A DNA stretch of 43,759 nucleotides from Microbacterium capsulatum. Lineage in GTDB: Bacteria > Actinomycetota > Actinomycetes > Actinomycetales > Microbacteriaceae. The DNA is taken from positions 1 through 43,759 of the forward strand of contig NZ_JAVFCB010000016.1 of assembly GCF_030865425.1 (NCBI RefSeq), in the 5' to 3' direction. This document shows positions 32,497 through 41,433 of the stretch, piece by piece. How positions within the stretch are numbered: the first letter of the stretch is position 1; each line of letters begins with the position of its first letter. The position numbers and the translations under genes were made by a program. The notes under the pieces are model-generated. The model was not told the DNA's origin. It ran no database searches and worked only from the letters and a program-made list of their open reading frames with translations.

Positions 32497-33066
32497 ATGT
32501 CGACGAACTCCGAGGTCCGCGATCGCCAGCGCCCCCTGCGGATCCTCTACCGCGAGCATCCGGCCGAGGCGATCTCACGGAAATGGGCGGGCACGACGAC
32601 GGCCGGCGCGCCCGCCGAGGATCCCTTCCACGGCGTGGTGCGGATCGGCCGCGGATACGGCATCAGCTTCCGCTACGGACTCGACCGCGGCGTGGGCGGC
32701 CTGCACGACCGCCCGAATCCGGGCGATATGCTGTGCGCCGCCCTCGCCGCCTGTCTCGACAGCTCGGTGCGGATGATCGCGAACTCGCTCGGGATCGAGC
32801 TGGCGGAACTGGCCGTCGAGGTGGACGGCGACGTCGACCTGCGCGGAACGCTCATGGTCGATCCGGACGTACCCGTCGGATTCCAGCACCTGGCCTGCAC
32901 GATCCGCCTCCGGCCGGCCGCAGACCCGGACGAACGGAGGCTCGCCCGGCTGATCGAGCTCGCCGAGCAGTGCTGCGTCAACCTCAGCACGCTCCGCGCG
33001 GGCGTGGACGTCCAGACGCGCGTCGCCGGCGGATCCGATCTCGCCGCCGCACCGCGTTCAGCCTGA
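32497..33066 (+). CDS. OsmC-family protein
   Basis: 189 residues from ATG 32497 with GGGAAGGAG upstream. The OsmC/Ohr fold is recognised by GDMLCAALAACLDSSVRMIANSLGIEL, with the conserved Cys86 (and Cys80), and LAEQCCVNLSTL with Cys158/Cys159. In OsmC and Ohr the pair equivalent to Cys86 and Cys158 reduces organic or fatty-acid hydroperoxides. The N-terminal 45 residues are longer than usual. The divergent TetR regulator with an operator at the promoter suggests induction by a toxic ligand or an oxidised metabolite. Confidence 0.9.
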   Translation: MSTNSEVRDRQRPLRILYREHPAEAISRKWAGTTTAGAPAEDPFHGVVRIGRGYGISFRYGLDRGVGGLHDRPNPGDMLCAALAACLDSSVRMIANSLGIELAELAVEVDGDVDLRGTLMVDPDVPVGFQHLACTIRLRPAADPDERRLARLIELAEQCCVNLSTLRAGVDVQTRVAGGSDLAAAPRSA

Positions 33067-33158
33067 CTGCATCCCATCGTCGCGGGGTCCTGGATTCGTT
33101 GGAACAGCCCTCTGACCGGGGCAATGAGGCGGAGACGGCGGGAGTTGGACTCAGGGTG

Positions 33159-33196
33159 TTTACAGCTTCGCGGCGGAGTTCTAACGTATGGGATAC
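33159..33196 (+). promoter_or_regulatory. Promoter with GntR-like operator before the SSS operon
   Basis: TTTACA (33159-33164), 17-base spacer, TAACGT (33182-33187). The inverted repeat GTATGGGATAC (33186-33196) overlaps the end of the -10 and the transcription start; this shape resembles FadR/GntR-type operators. No GntR gene is in the window. Confidence 0.6.
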
Positions 33197-33220
33197 CAAA
33201 TGCGCCCAATGGAGGTCGCC

Positions 33221-33430
33221 ATGAGAAAGCGTCTGCAATGGATCCTGCCGCTCATTCCGGTGGTCATCGTGATCGCCGGAGTCCCGTTCTTCACCGGGCC
33301 GGGGCGCATCTGGATCCTTCCGGAGCTCGCGTTCTGGTTCGCGCTCTGGACGCTCATCACCCCCTTCTTCCTGCTCGCGGCTGACACCCTGCGCCGCCGT
33401 GACGCCGCCGCGACGGGGGCGGAGCAGTGA
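33221..33430 (+). CDS. DUF3311 small membrane protein
   Basis: 69 residues from ATG 33221; GGAGG (33211-33215) five bases upstream decides this over in-frame ATGs at 33188 and 33206. Two helices: ILPLIPVVIVIAGVPFF and WILPELAFWFALWTLITPFFLLAA, with a short charged tail. DUF3311 proteins are typically encoded directly before sodium:solute symporters, as here with a four-base overlap, and probably act as an accessory subunit. Confidence 0.88.
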   Translation: MRKRLQWILPLIPVVIVIAGVPFFTGPGRIWILPELAFWFALWTLITPFFLLAADTLRRRDAAATGAEQ

Positions 33431-34893
33431 ACGCCGCATCCGGCGTCATCATCGTCGTCATCCTCGCGGCGGTCGCCCTCGGGCTCTACGGGCGGCGGCG
33501 CACGAAGCGCGGCGATCTGGCCAGCTGGACGGTCGGCGGACGCTCCTACGGCGTCCTCCTGTTCTGGCTGCTGGCCGCCGGCGAGACCTACTCGACCGCG
33601 ACCTTCCTGGGCGCCTCCGGCGGCGTCTACAGTCTCGGCGACGCCGCCCTGTGGACGCTCGGCTACGGCACGCTCGCGTACGCGTTCGGCTACCTGTACC
33701 TGCCCCGGCTGTGGGCGTACGCGAAGGACCACGACCTCGTCACGCAGGCGGACTACTTCGCGCACCGGTTCGGGAGCCGCTGGTTCGGGGCGCTGTTCGG
33801 GATCGTCGGCGTGGCGTTCATGATCCCGTACATCGAGGTGCAGCTGCTCGGCTTCGGGCAGATCGTGCAGGTCACGTCGGGCGGCGCCCTGCCGCGTGAC
33901 GTCAGCATGCTGATCGCCTTCGCCATCGTCGCCCTGTTCGTGTCACTGGCCGGCATGAACGCGACCGCCATGGTGTCGATCCTCAAGGACATCCTGATGA
34001 TCATCGGCATCGGCATCGTCGGCATCTACCTGCCGCTGCACTTCTTCGGGTCGTACACCAAGGTCGTGGACACCGTGATCGGCAAGTACCCCGACCTCTT
34101 CTCCTTGGCCGGCCATTCCCCGCAGCACACGCCGCTGTGGATGATGTCGACGCTCCTGGTCTCGAGCCTCGCGTTCTTCATGTTCCCGCACGCGACCGCG
34201 GCCATCTTCTCCGCCAAGTCGGCCGAGACGGTGCGACGCAACATGGTGTTCCTGCCGTTCTACGGCATCCTGCTGGCTCTTCCCGTCCTGGTCGGGATGA
34301 CGGCCATGCTCGTGACGCCGGGTCTCACCGGCAGCGACACCAACGCCGCGCTGCTCGATCTGTCGGTCAAGGCGCTTCCCGGGTGGCTCGCCGGGGTCGT
34401 GGGGGCGGCAGGCGCGCTGTCGGCCATCGTGCCGGTGAGCCTTCTCGTGCTGATGTCGGCGACGCAGCTATCGAAGAACGTGTACCAGAACGCCTTCCGG
34501 CCGGACGCGAGCGAGCGCTCGGTGCTGTCCCTGTCGAAGATCATGGTGTTCGCGGTGATGGCGGTCTCGCTCGCCCTGGCTCTCACGGCGCCGACGCTGC
34601 TGGTCAACCTGCTGCAGGTCGGTCAGCAGGGCGTCTCGCAATTCGTGCCCGCGATCATCCTGGGCCTGTTCTGGAAGCGCCTCAACCGCGTGCCGATGCT
34701 GATCGGGATGCTGGTGGGCGTCGCCCTCGTCACGTGGGCCGTGATCACGGCGCACCCTGTCGTGCTCGGCATGAACGTGGGGCTCGTCGCGCTGGTGCTG
34801 AACGTCGTGATCACCGTCGGCGGGTCGCTGATCCGGCCGGGGACCGCCCCGGCCGTGGACGCCCGCACCAGGGCCGCCGAGGCCGCGGCATGA
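33427..34893 (+). CDS. Sodium:solute symporter (SSS family)
   Basis: 488 residues from GTG 33427. About 13 helices. GRRRTKRGDLASWTVGGRSYG after helix 1, AAGETYSTATFLGASGG (the LeuT-like core start) and FPHATAAIFSAKSAETVRRN match SSF. Family members import urea-like compounds, pantothenate, proline, nucleobases or monocarboxylates with Na+. The gene is translationally coupled to DUF3311 in front and to an amidohydrolase behind, so the substrate is probably a ring amide, cyclic amidine or nucleobase-like nitrogen compound that the enzyme then opens or deaminates. Confidence 0.93.
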   Translation: MNAASGVIIVVILAAVALGLYGRRRTKRGDLASWTVGGRSYGVLLFWLLAAGETYSTATFLGASGGVYSLGDAALWTLGYGTLAYAFGYLYLPRLWAYAKDHDLVTQADYFAHRFGSRWFGALFGIVGVAFMIPYIEVQLLGFGQIVQVTSGGALPRDVSMLIAFAIVALFVSLAGMNATAMVSILKDILMIIGIGIVGIYLPLHFFGSYTKVVDTVIGKYPDLFSLAGHSPQHTPLWMMSTLLVSSLAFFMFPHATAAIFSAKSAETVRRNMVFLPFYGILLALPVLVGMTAMLVTPGLTGSDTNAALLDLSVKALPGWLAGVVGAAGALSAIVPVSLLVLMSATQLSKNVYQNAFRPDASERSVLSLSKIMVFAVMAVSLALALTAPTLLVNLLQVGQQGVSQFVPAIILGLFWKRLNRVPMLIGMLVGVALVTWAVITAHPVVLGMNVGLVALVLNVVITVGGSLIRPGTAPAVDARTRAAEAAA

Positions 34894-36089
34894 CGCTCGT
34901 CGTCGACGACGTGCGCCTCGCCCACGCGCCCGACCGGCGCGTGAGCGTGGTGTGCGACGGCGGACGGATCGTCGCGATCGAGGCCGCCGGAACGGTGCCG
35001 GACGGCGGCGCCGACACGGAGCATCTCGACGGCCGGGGCGCGCTCGCGCTGCCGGGCCTCGTCGACGCGCACGCGCATGTCGACAAGACCCTGTACTCCG
35101 GGCCGTGGGTGCCGACCCCGAGCCTCGGCACCGTCTCCGAGCGCATCGCACGCGAACGGCGCGAACGGGAGAGGTTCGGCCTGCCCCGCGAGGAGTACAT
35201 CTCCGCGCTGGTCGAGCGCATGGTCGCGAACGGCACGACGCGCATCCGCACGCACACGGATGTGGATCCGGGCGTGGGGCTGCGCGGCATCGAGACCGTC
35301 GCCCGGGTCGCGGAGCGCTACCGCGACGTCGTCACGATCGAGCAGGTCGCCTTCCCGCAGGGCGGGCTGATCTCGAACCCGGGCACTCTCGAGCTGCTCG
35401 AGCAGGCCGTCGCGCTCGGGGTGCCGACGATCGGCGGCATCGACCCCGCGGTCGTGGACCGCGCGCCGACCGTGCAGCTGGACGCCCTGTTCGACCTCGC
35501 CGCCCGCACCGGCTGCGGCATCGACATCCACCTGCACGAGGACGGATCGCTGGGGGCGTGGGAGTTCGAGGAGATCGCGACCCGCACGATCGCGTACGGG
35601 ATGGCCGGTCGCGTCGTCATCAGCCACGCGTTCGGGATCGCGCATCCGCCGACGCAGGAGCGCCTCATCGCCCGGCTCGCCGAGGCCGGCGTGGCGCTGG
35701 CGACCGCGGCCGTCTACGACGTGCCCGTGCCGCCCCTGCTCGCGCTGGATGCCGCGGGTGTGCCGCTGGCGTGCGGGAGCGACGGCATCCGGGACCTGTG
35801 GGGACCGTTCGGCGACGGCGACATGCTGCGCCGCGCCATGCTCGTCGCCTACCGCAACTCGGTGCGCACCGATGAGGGCCTCGAGCTCGCCCTGCGGGCA
35901 GCGACGACGGGCGGCGCCGGGGTGCTCGGAGTGCAGGACCACGGCCTGGACGTCGGCTGCGTCGCCGACCTGGTGCTCGTGGATGCCCGCAACGCGGCCG
36001 AGGCGGTGGCGTCCGTGCCACCGCGCCGGGTGGTGGTCTCGCGCGGCCGCGTGGTCGCGATGGACGGCACGCTCACCGCGAAGGTGTGA
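34890..36089 (+). CDS. Amidohydrolase, cytosine deaminase-like
   Basis: 399 residues from ATG 34890 in an ATGA overlap with the symporter stop. Metal-dependent amidohydrolase with His61-x-His63 (LVDAHAHVDKT), His about 214/216 (DIHLHED), His about 246 (VISHAFG) and Asp about 298 (CGSDGIRDLWGPFGDGDML). That is the mononuclear cytosine/isocytosine-deaminase set, including HVDKT. It would deaminate or hydrolyse the solute imported by the symporter. The substrate may be cytosine, a modified pyrimidine or another cyclic amidine; the sequence does not decide. Confidence 0.9.
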   Translation: MTLVVDDVRLAHAPDRRVSVVCDGGRIVAIEAAGTVPDGGADTEHLDGRGALALPGLVDAHAHVDKTLYSGPWVPTPSLGTVSERIARERRERERFGLPREEYISALVERMVANGTTRIRTHTDVDPGVGLRGIETVARVAERYRDVVTIEQVAFPQGGLISNPGTLELLEQAVALGVPTIGGIDPAVVDRAPTVQLDALFDLAARTGCGIDIHLHEDGSLGAWEFEEIATRTIAYGMAGRVVISHAFGIAHPPTQERLIARLAEAGVALATAAVYDVPVPPLLALDAAGVPLACGSDGIRDLWGPFGDGDMLRRAMLVAYRNSVRTDEGLELALRAATTGGAGVLGVQDHGLDVGCVADLVLVDARNAAEAVASVPPRRVVVSRGRVVAMDGTLTAKV

Positions 36090-36113
36090 CCCGCACCCGT
36101 GGGGTCGGCGGAC

Positions 36114-36323
36114 TCAGGCGATGCGCACGAACCGCGGGCCGCTGTAGCCGTCGCGCTCGACGTGCTCCTCGAACATCGCCAGCGGCCGCGCCCAGAAACT
36201 GTAGTCGTCGTAGAGCTTGCGGTAGAAGACCAGCTGCTCCTCGGTCTCGCTGTGCCGGCCGACCGCGACGACCTCGTACCGCGCGCCCTTGAAGTGCTGG
36301 TAGATACCCGGACTCACCGACAT
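36114..36323 (-). CDS. DUF1653 family protein
   Basis: 69 residues from ATG 36323 (AAGGA about seven bases upstream). The whole protein is one small beta-rich domain: GIYQHFKGARYEVVAVGRHSETEEQLVFYRKLYDD, then FWARPLAMFEEHV. This matches DUF1653 in length and sequence. The family is widespread, often single-copy and of unknown function. It converges with the amidohydrolase with only 24 bases between. Confidence 0.92.
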   Translation of the reverse strand: MSVSPGIYQHFKGARYEVVAVGRHSETEEQLVFYRKLYDDYSFWARPLAMFEEHVERDGYSGPRFVRIA

Positions 36324-36469
36324 CCTGCGATCCTTCCGTCGTGGCAGCAAGAGGGACCGGATCCTCAGGAAGCAGGCTCCGATCAGGGATTCGTTGGGGG
36401 AACCCACCCTAGCAGGGTCGTGCCGCCTGAGTTCCGACGAAGCGGCGCCCCCCCGTTCGGAGTACCTTC

Positions 36470-39400
36470 GTGGAGGACGAGCACAACCCTGCGACGCCGG
36501 ATTGGACGATGAGGTTCATGGGCAAGACGACCGGATCCGAAGCGATCGACGAGGCGATCGACGCACTGGACGCCGACCTGGGAGAGGGACTGCGTCGCAT
36601 CATCGGCGGGCTCGACCCCGACGATGTCGCGGAGCGCGAACCCCGCGACATCGTGGGCGCCGCGGTCTCGCTGCGCTCCCTCGCGGAGCGTCGGGAGCGC
36701 GGGCAGACCCGGATCGCCGTGTTCACGCCCACGCTGAGCGAGCACGGCTGGACCTCGCGACGCACGATCGTGGACATCTGCACCGACGACGCGCCCTTCC
36801 TTGTCGACTCGGCGATCGCGGCGGTCGCCCGACAGGGCCTTGCGGTGCACCTGCTCGTGCACCCGATCGTCGAGGTGCGGCGGGGCTCCGACGGCGAGCT
36901 GCTCTCGGCCGTCGCGCACGGCGGCGAGCTCGAGTCGTGGATCCACCTCGAGGTGGACCGGGTGCCGACGAGCGAGGGCCGCGCCCAGCTCGAGGAGCGC
37001 CTGCAGTCGGTCATCGGCGACGTACACGCGGCCGTGGACGACTGGCCGGCCATGCGCCGCGCCTGCCTCGACGTGGTCACCGACCTGCGAACCGCACCCC
37101 CGGCGACCGCCGACCCGGCCACGATCCGTCCGGCCGTCGACTTCTTCAGCTGGCTCGCCGACGACAACTTCACCTTCCTCGGCTACCGCGAATACCGGCT
37201 CGAGACGGCGGAGGACGGCGAGGACGTGCTCGTCCCGCTGGCGCACACCGGCCTCGGCATCCTCCGCAAGGCCGCGGCCGAGGTCGCGCATCTGCGGCCG
37301 GAGGCGCAGCGGACCGCGCGCGAGCCACGGCTGCTCACGATCACCAAGGCCAACTCCCGGGCCACGGTGCATCGCGACGTCTATCTCGACTACATCGGCG
37401 CGCGCACGTTCGACGATGCCGGAAACGTCACGGGCGAGCGCCGCTTCCTCGGCATGTTCACGTCCGCCGCGTACGCCGCCTCCGTTTCGACGCTGCCGAT
37501 CGCCTCCACCAAGGTGCGCAGCGTGCTCGAGGCCTCCGGCTTCCCGCCGATGTCGCATTCCGGGAAGGATCTGCTGCAGATCCTCGAGCAGTACCCGCGG
37601 GACGAGCTGTTCCAGGACACCCCCGAGCACCTGCTCGAGGTCGCCACCGAGGTCGGTCGGCTGCGGGATCGCCGCCGTGCCCGCGCGTTCCTCCGCAGCG
37701 ACGAGTTCGGCCGGTTCGTGTCGGCCCTCGTGTATCTGCCGAAGGACCGGTACAACACCGCCGTGCGGCTGCGCATCGAGACCGTGCTGCGCGACGTGTT
37801 CCAGGCCGAGAGCGTCGATCATGCCACGTGGGTCGGGGATGCGCCGCTCGCGCAGCTGCACTTCGTGGTGCGCATGCCCCGAGGATCCTCCCTGCCCGAC
37901 GTCGACGAGGCCACGTTGCAGGCGCGGCTCGCCGAGGCCGTGCGCGGCTGGGACGAGGGGCTCGTCGACGCGCTGCACCAGGCCTACGGCGAGGACGAGA
38001 CCGCCCGGCTGCTGGGCCGCTACGGGGACGTGTTCCCGCTCGGGTACAAGGATTCGGTCACGCCCGAGGAGGCCATCGACGATATCGCCCTGCTCGAGAG
38101 CCTCGAGTCCGCGGAGTTCGCGGTCCGCCTCAACGTCCCGGAGCGGGACGATCCGGCCAAACGGGTGCTCACCGTCGTCTCGCACCGCGAGTATCCGCTC
38201 ACGCAGGTGCTGCCGATCCTCACCGACCTCGGCACCGACGTCGTCGACGAGCGCCCGTACACGATCACGCTCCCCGGCGGCGAGGTGCGGTACATCTCCG
38301 ACTTCGGGCTCACGGCTCCCGCGCCGGAGAGCGCCGCGCGCTGGAGCGACCCCGCCTGGGGCGCCGACTTCGAGGCGGCGTTCACGGCGGCCTGGACCGG
38401 CGCGGCCGAGAGCGACCGGCTCAACTCCCTCGTGCTGCTCGGCGGCGTCGAATGGCGCCGCATCGTCGTCCTCCGCGCGATCGCGATGTACCTGCGGCAG
38501 ATCGGATCCGCGTTCTCGGTCGAGTACATCGAACGTGCGCTGGTCTCGCACCCGGGCCTCTCCGGCGACCTGGTCCGGCTGTTCGAGCTGCGCTTCGACC
38601 CGGCACTCGAGGGCGACCGGACCGCGCAGACGACGACCGCCGAGGCCGCGCTGCTCCAGGCGCTCGACGGCGTCTCGAGCCTCGACGACGACCGGATCCT
38701 GCGCTCCTTCATCGGGGTGATCGGGGCGACCTGGCGCACGAACTTCTACCAGCCGGCTGCCGACGGATCCCCGAAGCCGTGGGTGTCGATGAAGCTCGAC
38801 TGCGCCCGCGTGCCCGGCCTGCCCAAGCCGCATCCGATGGCGGAGATCTGGGTCTACTCGCCCGAGGTCGAGGGCGTGCACCTGCGCTTCGGCAAGGTCG
38901 CCCGCGGCGGCCTGCGCTGGAGCGACCGCCGCGAGGACTTCCGCACCGAGGTGCTCGGCCTCGTCAAGGCGCAGATGGTCAAGAACGCCGTCATCGTGCC
39001 GACCGGATCCAAGGGCGGGTTCTTCGCGAAGCGCCTGCCCGCGCCGAGCGATCGGGCCGCATGGCTCGAGGGCGGCAAGGCCGCGTACCGCACGTTCATC
39101 CGGGCACTTCTCGACATCACCGACAACCGCGTCGGCAGCGAGATCGTGCCGCCCGCGCACGTGGTGCGCCACGACGGCGATGACTCCTATCTCGTGGTCG
39201 CGGCGGACAAGGGCACCGCCTCGTTCTCCGACATCGCGAACGGCATCTCCGAGGAGTACGGCTTCTGGCTCGCCGACGCCTTCGCATCGGGCGGATCGGC
39301 GGGCTACGACCACAAGGGCATGGGCATCACCGCCCGCGGCGCCTGGGAGTCGGTCAGGCGGCACTTCCGCGAGCTCGGCGTCGACACCCAGACCGAGGAC

Positions 39401-41302
39401 TTCACCGTGGTCGGCGTCGGCGACATGTCGGGCGACGTGTTCGGCAACGGCATGCTGCGCTCCGAGCACATCAAGCTGATCGCGGCCTTCGACCACCGGC
39501 ACGTGTTCGCGGATCCGGATCCGGATCCCGCCGCGTCGTTCACCGAGCGTCGGCGCCTGTTCGATCTGCCCGGATCCTCCTGGGACGACTACGACCGCGG
39601 CCTGCTCTCGGCGGGCGGCGGGGTGTTCCCGCTCTCGCTGAAGTCGATCCCGATCACTCCCGAGATGACCCGGGCCCTCGGCCTGGACCCCGCGGTGCAG
39701 ACCCTGACCCCGCTCGAGCTCAAGCGCGCCGTGCTGCTCGCACCCGTCGACCTGTTCTGGAACGGCGGCATCGGCACCTACATCAAGGCGAGCGACGAGA
39801 CGGATGCGGAGATCGGCGATCGCGGCAACGACGCGATCCGAGTGAACGGCGATCAGCTGCGCCTCCGCGTGGTCGGCGAGGGCGGCAACCTGGGTGTGAG
39901 CCAGCGCGGCCGGATCGAGGCCGCGCTGGCGGGGGTCAGCATCAACACCGACGCGATCGACAACTCGGCCGGCGTCGGCACCTCGGACCGGGAGGTGAAC
40001 ATCAAGATCCTGCTCGGGGCCGTGGAACGCGCCGGCCGGCTCGACCGGCCCGCGCGCGACGCCCTGCTGCGTTCGATGACCGACGAAGTCGCGGTGCAGG
40101 TGCTGCGCGACAACTACGAGCAGAACGTGCTGCTCGGCAACTCGCGCGCCAACGCCGCCGTCATGCTGCCCGTGCAGGAGCGTCTGATGGAGTTGCTCGA
40201 GGAGCGCGACGAGCTCGACCGCGAGCTGGAGTTCCTGCCGAGCGCCGCCGAGGTGACGACGCGCGCGTCCGACGGCCGCGGCCTCACCCGGCCCGAGTTC
40301 GCCGTGCTGGTCGCCTACGCGAAGCTCGCACTGAAGACCGACCTCACGGCGAGCGGACTGGCGCAGGATCCGTGGTTCCGGACGACCCTCGCCGAGTACT
40401 TCCCGGAGCCGATCCGGCACGCGTACGCGGGCGATCTCGACGCGCATCCGCTGCGCACCGAGATCATCGTCAACTCGGTCGCGAACTCCATGGTCAACCG
40501 GGGCGGGATCACGTTCGCCTCCCGCGCCGCGGACGAGACCGGGGCGTCGAGCGAGCACATCGCCCGCGCCTATGTCGCGGTACGAGAGATCTTCGACCTG
40601 CGCGGCTTCGTGATCGCGGTCGAGGCGACCGACAACCTCGTGCCGACCGCGGTGCAGACCGACCTGTACCTCACCTTCCGGCGACTGCTCGACCGGGCCA
40701 CCCGGTGGTTCGTGCAGCATCGCGCGGACGGGCTCGACATCGGCCGGCAGATCGAGGACTTCCGCCCGCCGATCGCCCGGCTCTGGGCGGAGCTCGAGCA
40801 GGTGCTGCAGGGCGAGGATCTGGACCGGTTCCAGAGGCGCGTGACCGAGCTGGACGACGCCGGCGTCCCCACCGAGCTCGCCCGGCACGGCGCAGGGGTG
40901 CTGGACGCGTTCCCCCTGCTCGACATCGCCGAGTCCTCCCGGCTGCACGGCTGGGATCTGCGCGAACTCGCCGGCGTGTACTTCGCCCTGTCGGCGCAGC
41001 TGCGATTCGACGAGATGCTGTCCAAGGCGACGGCGCTGCCGCAGAGTGACCGCTGGGGCTCCATGGCCAGGGCGACGATGCGCGACGACCTCTACGCGGT
41101 GCTGATCGAACTCACCGCGTCGATCGCCCAGCACACCGCGCCCATGGACCCTGCCGCACGCATCGAGGCCTGGCTCGAGCAGGGCGGCCACTCGGCCCGC
41201 CGCCTTCTGGACGAGGCGATGGCCGCCGCCCACGCCCAAGACGGCTCGGGCCTCGCCACGCTGTCGGTGGCGGTGCGGAGGCTGCGCTCGCTCGTGCGGT
41301 GA
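36470..41302 (+). CDS. gdhB: NAD-specific glutamate dehydrogenase, 180-kDa class
   Basis: 1610 residues, the normal length for this class. The start is GTG 36470 with GGAG (36459-36462) seven bases upstream; ATG 36509 and 36518 lack a ribosome site. The ~700-residue N-terminal regulatory region has ACT-like segments (RIAVFTPTLSEHGWTSRRTIVDICTDDAPFLVDS). The catalytic core has FGKVARGGLRWSDRREDFRTEVLGLVKAQM (about 806-840), VPTGSKGGFF and GVGDMSGDVFGNGML (about 981-995). A long C-terminal helical domain follows. It oxidises glutamate to 2-oxoglutarate with NAD+, as a homo-oligomer in the cytosol. A stretch ADPDPDP is encoded by three tandem GGATCC words. Confidence 0.96.
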   Translation: MEDEHNPATPDWTMRFMGKTTGSEAIDEAIDALDADLGEGLRRIIGGLDPDDVAEREPRDIVGAAVSLRSLAERRERGQTRIAVFTPTLSEHGWTSRRTIVDICTDDAPFLVDSAIAAVARQGLAVHLLVHPIVEVRRGSDGELLSAVAHGGELESWIHLEVDRVPTSEGRAQLEERLQSVIGDVHAAVDDWPAMRRACLDVVTDLRTAPPATADPATIRPAVDFFSWLADDNFTFLGYREYRLETAEDGEDVLVPLAHTGLGILRKAAAEVAHLRPEAQRTAREPRLLTITKANSRATVHRDVYLDYIGARTFDDAGNVTGERRFLGMFTSAAYAASVSTLPIASTKVRSVLEASGFPPMSHSGKDLLQILEQYPRDELFQDTPEHLLEVATEVGRLRDRRRARAFLRSDEFGRFVSALVYLPKDRYNTAVRLRIETVLRDVFQAESVDHATWVGDAPLAQLHFVVRMPRGSSLPDVDEATLQARLAEAVRGWDEGLVDALHQAYGEDETARLLGRYGDVFPLGYKDSVTPEEAIDDIALLESLESAEFAVRLNVPERDDPAKRVLTVVSHREYPLTQVLPILTDLGTDVVDERPYTITLPGGEVRYISDFGLTAPAPESAARWSDPAWGADFEAAFTAAWTGAAESDRLNSLVLLGGVEWRRIVVLRAIAMYLRQIGSAFSVEYIERALVSHPGLSGDLVRLFELRFDPALEGDRTAQTTTAEAALLQALDGVSSLDDDRILRSFIGVIGATWRTNFYQPAADGSPKPWVSMKLDCARVPGLPKPHPMAEIWVYSPEVEGVHLRFGKVARGGLRWSDRREDFRTEVLGLVKAQMVKNAVIVPTGSKGGFFAKRLPAPSDRAAWLEGGKAAYRTFIRALLDITDNRVGSEIVPPAHVVRHDGDDSYLVVAADKGTASFSDIANGISEEYGFWLADAFASGGSAGYDHKGMGITARGAWESVRRHFRELGVDTQTEDFTVVGVGDMSGDVFGNGMLRSEHIKLIAAFDHRHVFADPDPDPAASFTERRRLFDLPGSSWDDYDRGLLSAGGGVFPLSLKSIPITPEMTRALGLDPAVQTLTPLELKRAVLLAPVDLFWNGGIGTYIKASDETDAEIGDRGNDAIRVNGDQLRLRVVGEGGNLGVSQRGRIEAALAGVSINTDAIDNSAGVGTSDREVNIKILLGAVERAGRLDRPARDALLRSMTDEVAVQVLRDNYEQNVLLGNSRANAAVMLPVQERLMELLEERDELDRELEFLPSAAEVTTRASDGRGLTRPEFAVLVAYAKLALKTDLTASGLAQDPWFRTTLAEYFPEPIRHAYAGDLDAHPLRTEIIVNSVANSMVNRGGITFASRAADETGASSEHIARAYVAVREIFDLRGFVIAVEATDNLVPTAVQTDLYLTFRRLLDRATRWFVQHRADGLDIGRQIEDFRPPIARLWAELEQVLQGEDLDRFQRRVTELDDAGVPTELARHGAGVLDAFPLLDIAESSRLHGWDLRELAGVYFALSAQLRFDEMLSKATALPQSDRWGSMARATMRDDLYAVLIELTASIAQHTAPMDPAARIEAWLEQGGHSARRLLDEAMAAAHAQDGSGLATLSVAVRRLRSLVR

Positions 41303-41384
41303 GATCCCCCATCCGACGCGTTCATCCCTATGCAGTCACGTGCCGGCGAATCGCGTCCGCGGGAGCTTCGCATCTCAACGCGAA

Positions 41385-41402
41385 CGCGCCATTGTAGGCG
41401 CG
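41385..41402. terminator. Candidate hairpin terminator behind glutamate dehydrogenase
   Basis: CGCGCC (41385-41390), loop ATTGTA, GGCGCG (41397-41402), between two convergent genes; outer arms CGTCCGCG (41354-41361) and CGCGGACG (41399-41406) offer an alternative fold. Confidence 0.4.
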
Positions 41403-41433
41403 GACGATGTTGCGTCCTCGCCGTAGTCCCCTG

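Noticed and set aside
36383..41239. Open frame of about 1600 codons on the minus strand opposite glutamate dehydrogenase
   Set aside because: It is the antisense mirror of a GC3-rich gene; the translation is a monotonous Arg/Ala/Gly/Val/Asp mix with no motif, while the plus strand encodes a full known enzyme.
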